64,000 nucleotides of DNA from Wenzhouxiangella sp. XN79A (GTDB lineage Bacteria; Pseudomonadota; Gammaproteobacteria; Xanthomonadales; Wenzhouxiangellaceae). A model generated the notes under the pieces. The model was not told where the DNA came from. It worked only from the letters and a program-made list of their open reading frames with translations, and did no database searches. The DNA lies in the NCBI RefSeq assembly GCF_012272825.1, contig NZ_JAAWWS010000134.1:1-64000 (forward strand), in the 5' to 3' direction. This document shows, piece after piece, positions 1-8,792 of this stretch. The stretch's first letter is position 1. Each line of letters starts with the position of its first letter. The position numbers and the translations under genes are program-made.

Positions 1-420
1 GGCGATCCCTCTTCCTGCCCGGGTTCGAAGGGCGATTGCGTCACGAGGTCCCGGGTTCGCCTTCGGCGCCCCGGGATGACGGAGTTGTGGAAGGGCGGCG
101 CTGGTTCTCCTGTTGGAGGGCGCTTGCTCGCGAACCGGTCGGGCAGTTTCTCTTCCTGCCCCGGTTCGAAGGGCGATTGCGTCACGAGGTCCCGGGTTCG
201 CCTTCGGCGCCCCGGGATGACGGAGGTGTGGAAGGGGCGGCGCTGGTTCTCCTGTTGGAGGGAGCTTGCTCGCGAACCGGTCGGGCGATCCCTCTTTCTG
301 CCCGGGTTCGAAGGGCGATTGCGTCACGAGGTCCCGGGTTCGCCTTCGGCGCCCCGGGATGACGGAGTTGTGGAAGGGGCGGCGCTGATTCTCCTGTTGG
401 AGGGCGCTTGCGCGCGAAGG
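1..420. repeat. Three tandem copies of a 141/142-bp intergenic repeat
   Basis: Near-identical units recur with the anchor GGCGATTGCGTCACGAGGTC beginning at 31, 172 and 314, a period of 141 then 142 bp. The array probably continues left of the window. Each unit carries a GC-rich imperfect palindrome (CCCGGGTTCGCC around TTCG, closing with CCCGGG) and a second short hairpin, CTCCTGTTGGAG. Apparent reading frames across the array repeat with the DNA and look like artefacts. The unit resembles intergenic palindromic repeat families seen in gammaproteobacteria; a specific family is not assigned. Confidence 0.9.
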
Positions 421-497
421 GTTTGCGATCTGCCAACGAACCAAAGAACCAAACAACCAACCAACTTACCCTTCGCCCGCAAGCGGCCTCCAACAGG
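393..497. repeat. 30-bp imperfect inverted repeat pair
   Basis: The end of the third tandem unit (393-422, core TTGGAGGGCGCTTGC) reappears in inverted orientation at 468-497 with only a few mismatches. The spacer at 423-467 contains a CCAA-rich low-complexity run (about 434-465). The right arm overlaps a 6-bp GCGGCC/GGCCGC hairpin (483-501) lying just downstream of the folM stop; it lacks a T-run, so any terminator role is weak. Confidence 0.75.
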
Positions 498-522
498 CCG
501 CCGACCCCGGCCGCTGGCCCGA

Positions 523-1224
523 TCAGACCAGGTGCCGCCCGCCGTCCATGTGGAGGATGCGGCCCGTGACGTAGTGGCTTTCCAGCAGGTAGTCGACCTG
601 GTGCTGCATTTCGTCCAGGCCGCCTTCGCGCTGCATCAGGCTTTTCTTCAGGGTCTTCTCGCGGTAGGCCGCGTCGTCGTCTTCGTTGAACAGCACGAGT
701 GCCGGCGCGATGCTGTTGACCTTCACTTCCGGCGCGAGCAGGGCGGCAAACGAAAGGGTCAGGTTGTCCTGGGCGGCCTTGCTGGCGGCGTAGGCGATGT
801 GCTTCCTGCTGCCGCGGCCGGAGACGTAGTCCCCCAGGTGGATGATGTCCGATGGCGCACCGGCCTTGAGTCGATCGGCGAGACCGAGGTTGATCCGGTA
901 CGGCGCGGCCACGTGCACGGCCATCATGCGGCGCAGGATCTCATCAAGCGGAAGGTCCGCGCTGTCCGGCAGCCAGTCCGACGCGTTGTGGATGATCGCG
1001 CGCAGGCGATCGTGCTTTGCAGCCACGGCATCGATCAGCGCTTGCACCTGCGCTTCGTCGTAGAAGTCGCAGCGATGCAGTTCGACGCCGAGCTGCTCAA
1101 GCTCGTCGATGCTGTCGCGCCTCGTCCGGTAGGTGCCGATCACCGGCTGGCCACGACCGATGAAGGTGCGCGCCAGGTGCAGGCCAACGCGCTGGCCGAC
1201 GCCGGTGATCAGGATCGGGTTCAC
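523..1224 (-). CDS. folM: Dihydromonapterin reductase FolM (SDR family)
   Basis: This 233-residue short-chain dehydrogenase/reductase most resembles FolM, which reduces dihydromonapterin to tetrahydromonapterin with NADPH. The nucleotide-binding motif TGVGQRVG sits near the N terminus, the catalytic YAASK motif is present, and the C-terminal region [15 protein letters not shown] and segment KVNSIAP match E. coli FolM closely from memory. The GTG start at 1224 overlaps the folE stop in a GTGA tetranucleotide, implying translational coupling; upstream in-frame ATG codons lie inside folE. It is the last gene of folX-folE-folM, and that context separates it from a generic SDR. Confidence 0.9.
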   Translation of the reverse strand: MNPILITGVGQRVGLHLARTFIGRGQPVIGTYRTRRDSIDELEQLGVELHRCDFYDEAQVQALIDAVAAKHDRLRAIIHNASDWLPDSADLPLDEILRRMMAVHVAAPYRINLGLADRLKAGAPSDIIHLGDYVSGRGSRKHIAYAASKAAQDNLTLSFAALLAPEVKVNSIAPALVLFNEDDDAAYREKTLKKSLMQREGGLDEMQHQVDYLLESHYVTGRILHMDGGRHLV

Positions 1225-1925
1225 GGGTTCAGGAATTCGGCCCGCGTATGGATGTTCTTCTCGAAGCACCCGCCCAGCGCGGTCGTGCTGGTGCGTGAAT
1301 TCGAGTCCATCACGCCGCGGGATTTGACGCAGTAGTGGACGGCATCGATGCTGACCGCGACGTCCTGCGTCCCCAGCAGCGCCTGCAGGGCGACGAGGAT
1401 CTGCCGCGTGAGCCGCTCCTGCACCTGCGGGCGCTTGGCGAAGAAGCGCACGAGACGATTGATCTTCGACAAGCCCAGGATCCGGTCCTTCGGGATGTAG
1501 GCGACCTTGGCGGTGCCGTCGATGGTCACGAAGTGATGCTCGCAGGTGCTGACCAGCTCGATGTCGCGCACCTTGACCATCTCGTTGACGCCCATCTTGT
1601 TCTCGATCAGCGAGAGCTTCGGGAATTCGCTGTAGTCCAGGCCGGAGAAGATTTCGCGCACGTACATCTTGGCGATGCGGTGCGGCGTCTCGGCAAGCGA
1701 GTCGTCGTTCAGATCGAGCCCGAGCGTTTCGACGACCTCGCGCATCAAGGATTCGATGCGCTGGTATTTTTCGTCGGCAGTCAACCCGTTGTCGATCATC
1801 GGCGTTTCGAGGCCGCGCTGCACCAGCGTGTCGCGCACGAGGCGGGCTTCGTCACTCAGAAGGGCTTCCTTCTCCGCCGCGGCGGGTTCGGCAAGGGCGG
1901 ACAGGCGAATGGCTTCAGGGCTCAT
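1221..1925 (-). CDS. folE: GTP cyclohydrolase I (FolE type)
   Basis: This 234-residue protein converts GTP to dihydroneopterin triphosphate, the first committed step of pterin and folate synthesis. Zinc ligands are visible in CEHH and in HYCVK, and the conserved blocks [18 protein letters not shown] and RPQVQERLT are all present. The ATG at 1925 overlaps the folX stop as ATGA. Flanked by folX and folM, the enzyme probably supplies precursor for tetrahydromonapterin, though it may also serve folate synthesis. The length is normal for bacterial FolE. Confidence 0.96.
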   Translation of the reverse strand: MSPEAIRLSALAEPAAAEKEALLSDEARLVRDTLVQRGLETPMIDNGLTADEKYQRIESLMREVVETLGLDLNDDSLAETPHRIAKMYVREIFSGLDYSEFPKLSLIENKMGVNEMVKVRDIELVSTCEHHFVTIDGTAKVAYIPKDRILGLSKINRLVRFFAKRPQVQERLTRQILVALQALLGTQDVAVSIDAVHYCVKSRGVMDSNSRTSTTALGGCFEKNIHTRAEFLNP

Positions 1926-2323
1926 GATGCTTTCTCCAACAGGCGCGGCAGGGCAGCGTGCTGCGCATGATAGTCCAGGGTCAGCGAAACGGAATCGGCA
2001 AAGCGCAGTGCGTGGGGCTTCTCGATCGTGACCGACGCGCGCTGAACGCTCTTGTCCTTGCTGCAGATCGCCAGCACGTCGCCGACCAGCTTCTCGAGCA
2101 GCAGGAACTGCCCCTCTTCCACGTGCTCGATGATGGCCTTGGTGATCGTCTTGTAGTTCAGCGCATCCTCGACGCGGTCTTCGAACACGCCGTCGGCCAG
2201 CGTGTAGGCGATTTCGGCGTTGATGACGATGTCCTGCTTCTTGACCCGCTCGTCGGCATTGAAGCCGATCAGCGTGCGCAGGCGCAGGTTGTGGATGCGG
2301 ATCGTTGCCAGGTTCTTGGTCAT
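1922..2323 (-). CDS. folX: Dihydroneopterin triphosphate 2'-epimerase FolX
   Basis: This 133-residue protein belongs to the FolB/FolX fold. The opening ([14 protein letters not shown]) and the segment [18 protein letters not shown] follow E. coli FolX rather than FolB, and LRFADSVS is also FolX-like. FolX epimerises dihydroneopterin triphosphate to the monapterin form. The ATG at 2323 follows a purine-rich GGGAAGAG; an in-frame upstream extension is unlikely to be translated. It is the first gene of a tightly coupled three-gene operon. FolB (aldolase) is the main alternative. Confidence 0.88.
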   Translation of the reverse strand: MTKNLATIRIHNLRLRTLIGFNADERVKKQDIVINAEIAYTLADGVFEDRVEDALNYKTITKAIIEHVEEGQFLLLEKLVGDVLAICSKDKSVQRASVTIEKPHALRFADSVSLTLDYHAQHAALPRLLEKAS

Positions 2324-2704
2324 GGTTCTCTTCCCAGTCCGGGCCACCCTCTGGCACCGAGCGCGAAATCCTAGGGCGTGCGCCAGGTGCAGGATGTGAA
2401 GACCGTTCTGGTGCGTTTGAAGCGGCGGCGCAGTTGCCGGCTCCTGCGCAACGGCCGGATGTCCGGAAGCAGTCACCCGACCCGGCGGAAACCCGATGCC
2501 GACCAGGCAGACCATCGAGCCGATCGCGGCCGGTGTCGGTTCACGACGACCCAGCCTCGTCGGCAGCGACCATTCGTCGTTGGAGGAGCGACCAGCCGGA
2601 GGAATTCCCGCGCCGTCGGAGAACCGGAAGCGGGGGGCGCCCCGGATGGCCGAGAACGCCCCGTCGAACGAAATTCCGGAGGACGAGGACAGCCCCACCC
2701 GGGG
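2324..2704. other. Intergenic region upstream of folX, no gene seen
   Basis: These 381 bp separate the pepA stop from the folX start, both genes being on the minus strand. No persuasive coding frame, tRNA or T-tailed hairpin was found. The promoter of folX-folE-folM must lie here or upstream, but no convincing -35/-10 pair could be picked by eye. Confidence 0.5.
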
Positions 2705-4243
2705 TCACTGTGCCTGGTCCGCCTCGCGCCGAAGCAACTCGTCCATGAACCGAACGCCCCAGCCCGCGTGGCCGACCGGCGCGGTCGGCGTCGCCTCGTC
2801 GCGCCAGTCGACGCCGGCGATGTCCAGGTGGACCCACGGCAGGTCCTCGGCGACGTTGATTCCGATCACGGCCGCGCCGATCGAAGCGCCGGGGGATCCG
2901 CCGGTGTTCTTGATGTCGGCGATCAGGCTCTCGATCTGGGTGAAGTGGTTCGGGTGCAGCGGCAGCGGCCAGACGTCCTCGCCGGACGCTTCGCCGACCT
3001 CCATCATCTCGAGGCTCAGCGGCAGGTCGCGGGTGATCACGGCGGCGTATTCGGCACCGGTGGCGCGCGCGGCGGACCCGGTCAGCGTCGCGATGTTCAG
3101 CAGCATGCGCGGCTCGAATTCCTGCTGCGCGTAGTAGACCGCGTCGACCAGCAGCAGGCGGCCTTCGGCGTCGGTGCTCATGATCTCGACGGTCTTGCCG
3201 GACATGGTGGTCAGCACGTCGCCGGGGCGGATCGCGTCCTGCGACGGCATGTTCTCGGCCAGCGGCATGACACCGACCACGTGCACGTTTTCTTCCCGCT
3301 TGGCCGCGGCGAGCACCGCGCCGGCCACGGCCGCGGCCCCGGACAGGTCGGACTTCATGTACCACATGTTCTCGTTCGGCTTGATCGAGATGCCGCCGGT
3401 GTCGAAGGTGATGCCCTTGCCGGCCAGCGCGATCGGCGCGTCGTCCGACCCGCGATACTGGACGACCAGCAGGCGCGGATCGTGGATCGACCCCTGGCCG
3501 ACGCCCATCAGGGCGCCCATGCCGCGGGCCCGGATGTCGTCGGCGTCGAGCACCGTGATGGTGACGTCGTCGACGTCTTCGAAGGCGGCCTGCACGTGCT
3601 CGACGAAGCGCTGCGGCCAGAGGGTGTTGCCGGGCTCGCTGCCCAGGTTGCGAGCCAGCGTGATGCCTTCTGCCAGGTGGCCGAGATCGGTTTCGAACGC
3701 GCGCTGGTCGGCCCGACCGGACCCGACCAGGACAACTTCGCCGTCGTCCCGGATGTCGTCCACGGTCTTGTAGGTGGTGAACCGATAGTCGCCCAGGGCA
3801 TAGCCCAGGGCCAGGTGGGCGCCGGCGGCATCCACGGCCGCGTCCAGAGCGTCGAACACGATCGCCAGGCCGTCTTCATCATCCGCCGCCATCGCCGCAT
3901 GACCGCCGAGGTCATGGAGATCGCGCGTGCCGAGCGCCTCGTCACCGGCACCGATGACGACGACCTGACGGAACGGTGCCACGGCGGGCAGAGTCAGCGT
4001 TTCGCCGAACTCGCCGGAAAATTCCATCACCTCGATCGCACCCGACAGGCGGCCGCCCGTGGCCTCGTCCAGTTCCCGGCCCAGGTCACCGAGCCCGCCG
4101 CCGGCCGTCACGTAGACAACGACATCGCCGTCATCGGGCAGCTCATCGGTGTTGAAGGAGAAGTCCGGCATGGCAGCAGCAGCGCCCGAAAGCGCCAGGG
4201 TGCCGGCCAGAAATCCGGCGTTGAAAAGACGGGATGGAGTCAT
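2705..4243 (-). CDS. Exported leucyl aminopeptidase (peptidase family M17)
   Basis: This 512-residue M17 metallo-aminopeptidase starts with a signal peptide (residues 1-24, MTPSRLFNAG to AAAAMP), unlike the usual cytosolic PepA. The N-terminal M17 domain spans about 30-180 and the catalytic domain about 190-505. Metal and catalytic residues are visible in GKGITFDTGG, ISIKP, KSDLSG and STDAEGR; the last reads NTDAEGR in most relatives, but its Asp, Glu and Arg are kept. The ATG at 4243 has an AGAGGA ribosome site. It probably trims peptides in the periplasm or outside the cell. Confidence 0.92.
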   Translation of the reverse strand: MTPSRLFNAGFLAGTLALSGAAAAMPDFSFNTDELPDDGDVVVYVTAGGGLGDLGRELDEATGGRLSGAIEVMEFSGEFGETLTLPAVAPFRQVVVIGAGDEALGTRDLHDLGGHAAMAADDEDGLAIVFDALDAAVDAAGAHLALGYALGDYRFTTYKTVDDIRDDGEVVLVGSGRADQRAFETDLGHLAEGITLARNLGSEPGNTLWPQRFVEHVQAAFEDVDDVTITVLDADDIRARGMGALMGVGQGSIHDPRLLVVQYRGSDDAPIALAGKGITFDTGGISIKPNENMWYMKSDLSGAAAVAGAVLAAAKREENVHVVGVMPLAENMPSQDAIRPGDVLTTMSGKTVEIMSTDAEGRLLLVDAVYYAQQEFEPRMLLNIATLTGSAARATGAEYAAVITRDLPLSLEMMEVGEASGEDVWPLPLHPNHFTQIESLIADIKNTGGSPGASIGAAVIGINVAEDLPWVHLDIAGVDWRDEATPTAPVGHAGWGVRFMDELLRREADQAQ

Positions 4244-4272
4244 TCTGGAATCCTCTGAGGTTTCATGTTGCC

Positions 4273-4300
4273 GAACGCATCGATCAGGGTAGATGCGTTC
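4273..4300. promoter_or_regulatory. Perfect 9-bp inverted repeat in the pepA leader
   Basis: GAACGCATC (4273-4281) and GATGCGTTC (4292-4300) form a perfect inverted repeat with a 10-nt spacer, about 30 nt upstream of the aminopeptidase ATG. It could be an operator for a dimeric regulator or an mRNA hairpin in the leader. The regulator is unknown. Confidence 0.5.
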
Positions 4301-4664
4301 CAAGACCGACATCGTACAAGCCACCGCGTCATTCTTCAGAGCAGATTCGATCGGGAGATCGGCCCGAATTGACGCATGAATGGTCGATCGGTGGGCGCGA
4401 CGAGCCCGAGCGACGGTCCCGACGCTCCGGACAAGGTCCCGCACGCCCACTCCGTCAGGACCGGGTCTGTTCGAGTCCAGCGAGTTCGTCGATGCCGCTG
4501 CGCTGCCGGCGAACGATGGAGACCGGGCGCTGCCGCCTCGTCTCGCGAGCCTGTTCGTCCGCCGCTGCAGGCAACGGCGGTGTCTCCGTGGTACGGGTCA
4601 AGACTCGGGCAAGGGCGTCAGGCCGCCGCGCGAACGGATCCGGGTGCGGATCGTCGAGAAGGAC
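4301..4664. other. Intergenic region between EAL gene and pepA, no gene seen
   Basis: This stretch lies downstream of the EAL gene and upstream of the exported aminopeptidase, both on the minus strand. No supported coding frame or RNA gene was recognised. It should hold the aminopeptidase promoter, but no clear sigma-70 pair stood out. Confidence 0.45.
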
Positions 4665-6248
4665 TCAGGCCCCTTTCCCGGCATCCTCGTCCGGCTCGTC
4701 GCCCGACAGCGCGGCCTCGAAGGCCTTGAGCGAATCGGCCGACATCGGGCGGGCGAACAGGAAGCCCTGCCAGGTGACCTCGCCCAGGCGTGCCGCGGCC
4801 TGGCGCTGGCGCTCGGTCTCGATGCCTTCGAGCACGACTTCGAGGTTCAGCTGCTCGGCCATCTGCACCATGCTGGCAACCAGCACGGCTTTCGGCGAGT
4901 CCGTACCGAGGCTGGACACGAAGGTGCGCGAGATCTTGACCCCGTGCAGCGGCAGTTCGTGCAGGTAGGCCAGGCTGCTGTAGCCTTCGCCGAAATCGTC
5001 GACGTGGACGCTGTAGCCGCGTTCGACCAGGCGTTCGATCGGCCCGTGCATGCCGACCAGGCTGCGCTCGGTGATCTCGAGCACCACCTGGCCGGGCGCA
5101 ACGCCGGTCGGGATCAGGTGGCGCTCCAGCGCTTCGCCGAGATCGCCGCCTTCCAGGTCCTGGGCCGAGATGTTGATCGCGACGCTGACCTCGGGACGCG
5201 CGGCCAGCCAGCGGCCGAGATCCCCGGCGACGTTCTCGATCATCCGCCGGGTCAGGCGCCGGGCCAGCCCGCCGTTCTCGGCGGCCGAAACAAAGGCCTC
5301 CGGCGGACGCAGGAAGGCCGGGCCCCGGGGCCAGCGGGCCAGCGTCTCGATACCGACCAGCCGACCGCTGTTGGCCTCGAAGATCGGTTGATAGCGCGCC
5401 TTGATCGCCCCGGAGGCCAGCGCGCGCCGGATCCGCATCGACGGCGTGCAGTAACCGAGTGTTGCCAGCTGGATCAGCAGGACCACCGACAGGCCGGCCA
5501 CGGCGCCGAGCACCACGAAGCTCAGGCGGCCGCTCGAAACCGGCCCGTCCGCGCGCGCCGGCGAGGTCAGGCCGCGCAGGCACAAGCCGTCGGTCGAACT
5601 GCATCGCACACCCACCAGCAGGTCCGAACCCGGTGCGGTCACGGGTACGTTTCCGGGCGCTCCGTACAGCGCGAACCAGTCGGTCCGTGCGATATCGGAA
5701 ATCTGCAGCGCATCCAGCCACGGCGAACTGCTCAAGCCTTCGACCAGGACCGGATCGACCAGCGCGTTCATGTGCTCGAGCTGCAGCACCATGGTCGGCC
5801 GATTCAGCGACAGCCGCACGCTGCGGTAGGCGTAGAGTTCGATGCCGTCGGCCAGGATCAGATCGGGTGCGCTGCTGCTGACCGGGTCGTCGATCACGCC
5901 CAGCGTGGTCGAGCAGAACAGCGTTCGATCGCGGACGATGCCGATGTCGCGCAGGAAATCGAGCCCGAACAGCTGGCGACGCATGCGCTCCAGCTGCGCG
6001 GTCGAGCAATCGATGTCACCGGAAGATGGGATCTCGGCGGCCAGGGCGCGGAATTCGTCGAGGATCTGTTCGATGCGGGCCAGCGCCGCGCCGGTGGCGC
6101 GCTCGAGGTTGGCCTCCAGCTCGACCCGCTGCTGATGCTCGGTCCAGGCCGCGGCGGCCAGCGCGCCGGCGGCCATCAGGGTCACCACCAGCAGCCACGC
6201 GGTCGGACCGCGCAGCCGTCCCGAAGGATCGACGCCGATCAGCCGCAC
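4665..6248 (-). CDS. Membrane CSS-motif EAL-domain cyclic-di-GMP phosphodiesterase
   Basis: From the GTG at 6248 the protein has 527 residues. A membrane segment near residues 12-32 is followed by a periplasmic domain with the CSS-like motif FCSTT (about residue 112), a second membrane segment (about 245-268), then a cytoplasmic EAL domain (about 280-520). The signature reads ETL instead of EAL. Other catalytic-site features are present: NIS, EITE, DDFGEGYSSL, VKIS and LEGIET, so activity is plausible. CSS-EAL proteins hydrolyse c-di-GMP under redox control of the periplasmic cysteines. The frame stays open upstream of the chosen start, so the N terminus is uncertain. Confidence 0.85.
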   Translation of the reverse strand: MRLIGVDPSGRLRGPTAWLLVVTLMAAGALAAAAWTEHQQRVELEANLERATGAALARIEQILDEFRALAAEIPSSGDIDCSTAQLERMRRQLFGLDFLRDIGIVRDRTLFCSTTLGVIDDPVSSSAPDLILADGIELYAYRSVRLSLNRPTMVLQLEHMNALVDPVLVEGLSSSPWLDALQISDIARTDWFALYGAPGNVPVTAPGSDLLVGVRCSSTDGLCLRGLTSPARADGPVSSGRLSFVVLGAVAGLSVVLLIQLATLGYCTPSMRIRRALASGAIKARYQPIFEANSGRLVGIETLARWPRGPAFLRPPEAFVSAAENGGLARRLTRRMIENVAGDLGRWLAARPEVSVAINISAQDLEGGDLGEALERHLIPTGVAPGQVVLEITERSLVGMHGPIERLVERGYSVHVDDFGEGYSSLAYLHELPLHGVKISRTFVSSLGTDSPKAVLVASMVQMAEQLNLEVVLEGIETERQRQAAARLGEVTWQGFLFARPMSADSLKAFEAALSGDEPDEDAGKGA

Positions 6249-6780
6249 GTCCCTTCGGCCCTTCCGGGCGGCGATGCGCAGGTCGAGGATTCGCTTCGCG
6301 CCGTCTCTCGCGCACCCGGGCAGGGACGCTGCACGCTCGTTGGAGGCGGACAGGGTTTGCCTGGACGGCCCGGCTTGCAGGCAACGGCAGCGCCCTTCGT
6401 CAGGAAACGGAATGTCGTCGATGAATGCAGTTCGGCGGCCGCTTCGAGGACACGACACGGGCCGGGCGAACGAGGAGCGCGTGCGACCACCCGCCCCATC
6501 GGACGACGAAGGGTGCGGCCTTGGCGGTGCGGCTCCGCGTGGCCCACGAGCGGCATGCTGTCCACGTTGTCTCCCTTGCGCCGAGCCGTTGCCCTCCCCG
6601 GCCCGGCCCGAACGAACCATCGGACATCAGTATGCGACGAACGGCCGCTCGATGCCAATGGTCTCCGCAATGGTATTCGCGACGGTTTCCGCCACGGTGG
6701 TCATTCGATCCCGGTCACGCTCGCCGCGGCCCGCTGCGTCAACGGGTCGCGCCGGGCGCGACCCGCCGCATCGGGTGCGC
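6249..6780. other. Intergenic region upstream of the EAL gene
   Basis: About 530 bp with open frames on both strands but no recognisable product. Apart from the hairpin at 6744-6764 nothing was identified. The frame of the EAL protein continues into it up to an ATG at 6620, but the extra residues are Arg/Pro/Ser-rich and unlike a folded N terminus. Confidence 0.5.
6744..6764 (-). terminator. Possible terminator hairpin after the FGE-like gene
   Basis: GGGTCGCGCC and GGCGCGACCC form a perfect 10-bp inverted repeat with a single central base, about 17 nt beyond the stop of the FGE-like gene. No T-run follows on the minus strand, so intrinsic termination is only suggested. Confidence 0.45.
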
Positions 6781-8610
6781 TCAGAGGTCGCGTGCCACCC
6801 GGAATCCGACGCGCGCGTCGGTGCTGTCGTTGCGGCTCGACAAGCGGAATGCCGACCGGCTCATCGACGGCGTCGACGACCACGACGCGCCCCGGAGCAT
6901 GCGGCGCTCGCAGCCCGGGTTGACCCAGGCACTGCCATCGTCCGGCGCCCGGACATAGCTGTCGTGCCAGCAGTCCTCGAGCCACTCCATCACGTTGCCG
7001 CCCATGTCGTACAGGCCGAACGGGTTGGTCTGCAGGCTGCCGACCGGGGCCGGACCCCAGAAGCCGTCGTTGTAACGATCGAAGGCCACGGTCCACGAGC
7101 GTGAATCGGTGAACTGATCGCCGTCTCCGGTGACGTTCTCGACCGGCTCGTCGGGACTGCCTTCGCCCCACCAGTACGGGGTCTGGCTGCCGGCGCGCAG
7201 TGCATATTCGAACTCGGCCTCCGACGGCAGCCGGTACGGCCGGCCGGTGCGTCGGGCCAGCCACAGCGCATAGGCGTTGGCGTCGTTCCACGACACGTGG
7301 ACCACCGGCAGGTTCTCCTCGGCGTCCTCGCCGAGGTAGTCCATCCGCCAGGTCACGCCGCGCTGCTCGTCGACCCGGCCGCTACCGGACCGGTAGACCC
7401 TGGAGCTGCGCGCGCGCTCGGCGTCGGTGACATAGCCGGTTTCCTCGATGAAACGGGCGAACTGGCCGACCGTGACCTCGGTCTGCGCCATCGCGAAACC
7501 GTTCTCGAAGCGGACCCGGAACTGCGGCCCCTCGTTGCCGACCCGGTTGTCCTCGTCTTCCGGCGAACCCATGATGAAGCTGCCCGAGGGCACCACCACC
7601 ATCACCGGTCCGAAGCCGTCTCCGTCACCGAGACCGTCCTGGAAGACCTGGCCGGGCTCGAAGCCGCCGTAGCGGATGGCGTCGTCGAGAAGGGTTCGCA
7701 GCGACTCCACGTCGTCGGCCGGCGCGCCGAGCGCGACCAGCTGGTTGATCTGTTGTTCGGCCTGCTCGTAGGCCTCTTCGTCGATCGAGGCGCGGATCTC
7801 GGCGGCCAGTGCACGCATCTGGTCGGCGCGAGCCGCCGTCAGGTCGTTCTCCAGTGCATCGATCCGGTCGGCGTCGGCGTCGCGCTCGGCCGCGGCGGCC
7901 AGCAGTTCGTCGGCGCGCTCGAAATCGTTGTCGGCAATCCGCTGCTCGGCCGCATCGAGCAGCGCGCTGCGCACCGCGTCCTGGCCGGCCAGCGCAGCGG
8001 CGTTGTCGCTCTCGATCGCCAGTGCGCGACCGTACAGCGTCCAGGCGGCGCCGTCCTCCGGCTCGATCAGGTTGCCGTCCTGGAGCGCCGTATCGGCCTG
8101 GGCGAGCAGGCGGGCCAGGCTATCGGCCCGCTCCCGCGCGGCCGCGACCCGGCCGATGATCGCGCGATCCGCGTCCAGTTCGGCAAGCACGTTGGCCAGG
8201 CGCCCGGCCAGCGCCAGGTTGCCGGCCGCCAGCGCCGTGCCGGCCTGCTCCTCGACGTCATCGAGCAGGGCCTGGAGTTCGGCGGCGATGTCGGGGTCGT
8301 CCGGCACGAAGGCACGCCGGGTCAGCAGGTTCTGGAGCTGCGCGTCCTGCTCCGGGTCCGGCAGCGAGACCTGGGGCTGTTCTTCGACCGGTACCGCCGG
8401 GGTCTCGATCGCCGGAATGTCCATCGACCATTCCTGTGTCCCCTCGCCGATCACGTCGCCCAGCCGGCGAACGCGTCGTTCTTCGTCTTCGGTGGCCGGC
8501 TCCGCCGCGGCGGTCCCGGCCTGTGCGTCGTCCTGTTCTTCCTGCGACCATGCGCTACCATGCATCGCGAACAGCACGACCAGTCCCATCAAGGCGATCC
8601 AACGTTTCAT
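6781..8610 (-). CDS. Exported formylglycine-generating-enzyme-like (SUMF1 fold) protein
   Basis: This 609-residue protein begins with a signal peptide (about residues 1-22, ending SAWS). A long Ala/Glu/Asp-rich helical region (about 90-325) with repeat-like pairs such as 'AEQRIADNDFERADELLAA' suggests TPR- or coiled-coil-like structure. The C-terminal domain (about 330-609) is of the FGE-sulfatase family: FIMGSPEDE, EVTVGQFARFIEETGY, YRLPSEAEFEYA, NPFGLYDMGGNVMEW and RGASW. It has few cysteines there, so it need not generate formylglycine; many relatives are binding or regulatory proteins. The ATG at 8610 was chosen because it starts the signal peptide. Confidence 0.85.
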   Translation of the reverse strand: MKRWIALMGLVVLFAMHGSAWSQEEQDDAQAGTAAAEPATEDEERRVRRLGDVIGEGTQEWSMDIPAIETPAVPVEEQPQVSLPDPEQDAQLQNLLTRRAFVPDDPDIAAELQALLDDVEEQAGTALAAGNLALAGRLANVLAELDADRAIIGRVAAARERADSLARLLAQADTALQDGNLIEPEDGAAWTLYGRALAIESDNAAALAGQDAVRSALLDAAEQRIADNDFERADELLAAAAERDADADRIDALENDLTAARADQMRALAAEIRASIDEEAYEQAEQQINQLVALGAPADDVESLRTLLDDAIRYGGFEPGQVFQDGLGDGDGFGPVMVVVPSGSFIMGSPEDEDNRVGNEGPQFRVRFENGFAMAQTEVTVGQFARFIEETGYVTDAERARSSRVYRSGSGRVDEQRGVTWRMDYLGEDAEENLPVVHVSWNDANAYALWLARRTGRPYRLPSEAEFEYALRAGSQTPYWWGEGSPDEPVENVTGDGDQFTDSRSWTVAFDRYNDGFWGPAPVGSLQTNPFGLYDMGGNVMEWLEDCWHDSYVRAPDDGSAWVNPGCERRMLRGASWSSTPSMSRSAFRLSSRNDSTDARVGFRVARDL

Positions 8611-8792
8611 CAGAGATATTCCCGCTACGAGTGATTGATTCGATGTCGGGCGCCGCTTCTGTACGACGACGTCCAAGGCGACATCTGCACGTTCGTCTGC
8701 CCTTTGCGACATAAACATAGCGCAACTGGTCATACGCCACAAGGACCGCTGCATCACTCGTCCGCTCCCCGCACTGTGCCCGAGATCACACA

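Noticed and set aside
36-420. Repetitive small open frames over the tandem array
   Set aside because: Their protein repeats simply mirror the DNA period of 141/142 bp and no start context or family supports them.
1-420. CRISPR array
   Set aside because: The repeats are 141/142 bp, contiguous and without variable spacers, and no cas gene is present.
2378-4258. Long plus-strand open frame opposite the exported aminopeptidase
   Set aside because: It is antisense to a gene with full M17 motifs; its translation is compositionally odd and shows no family. High GC makes such mirror frames common.
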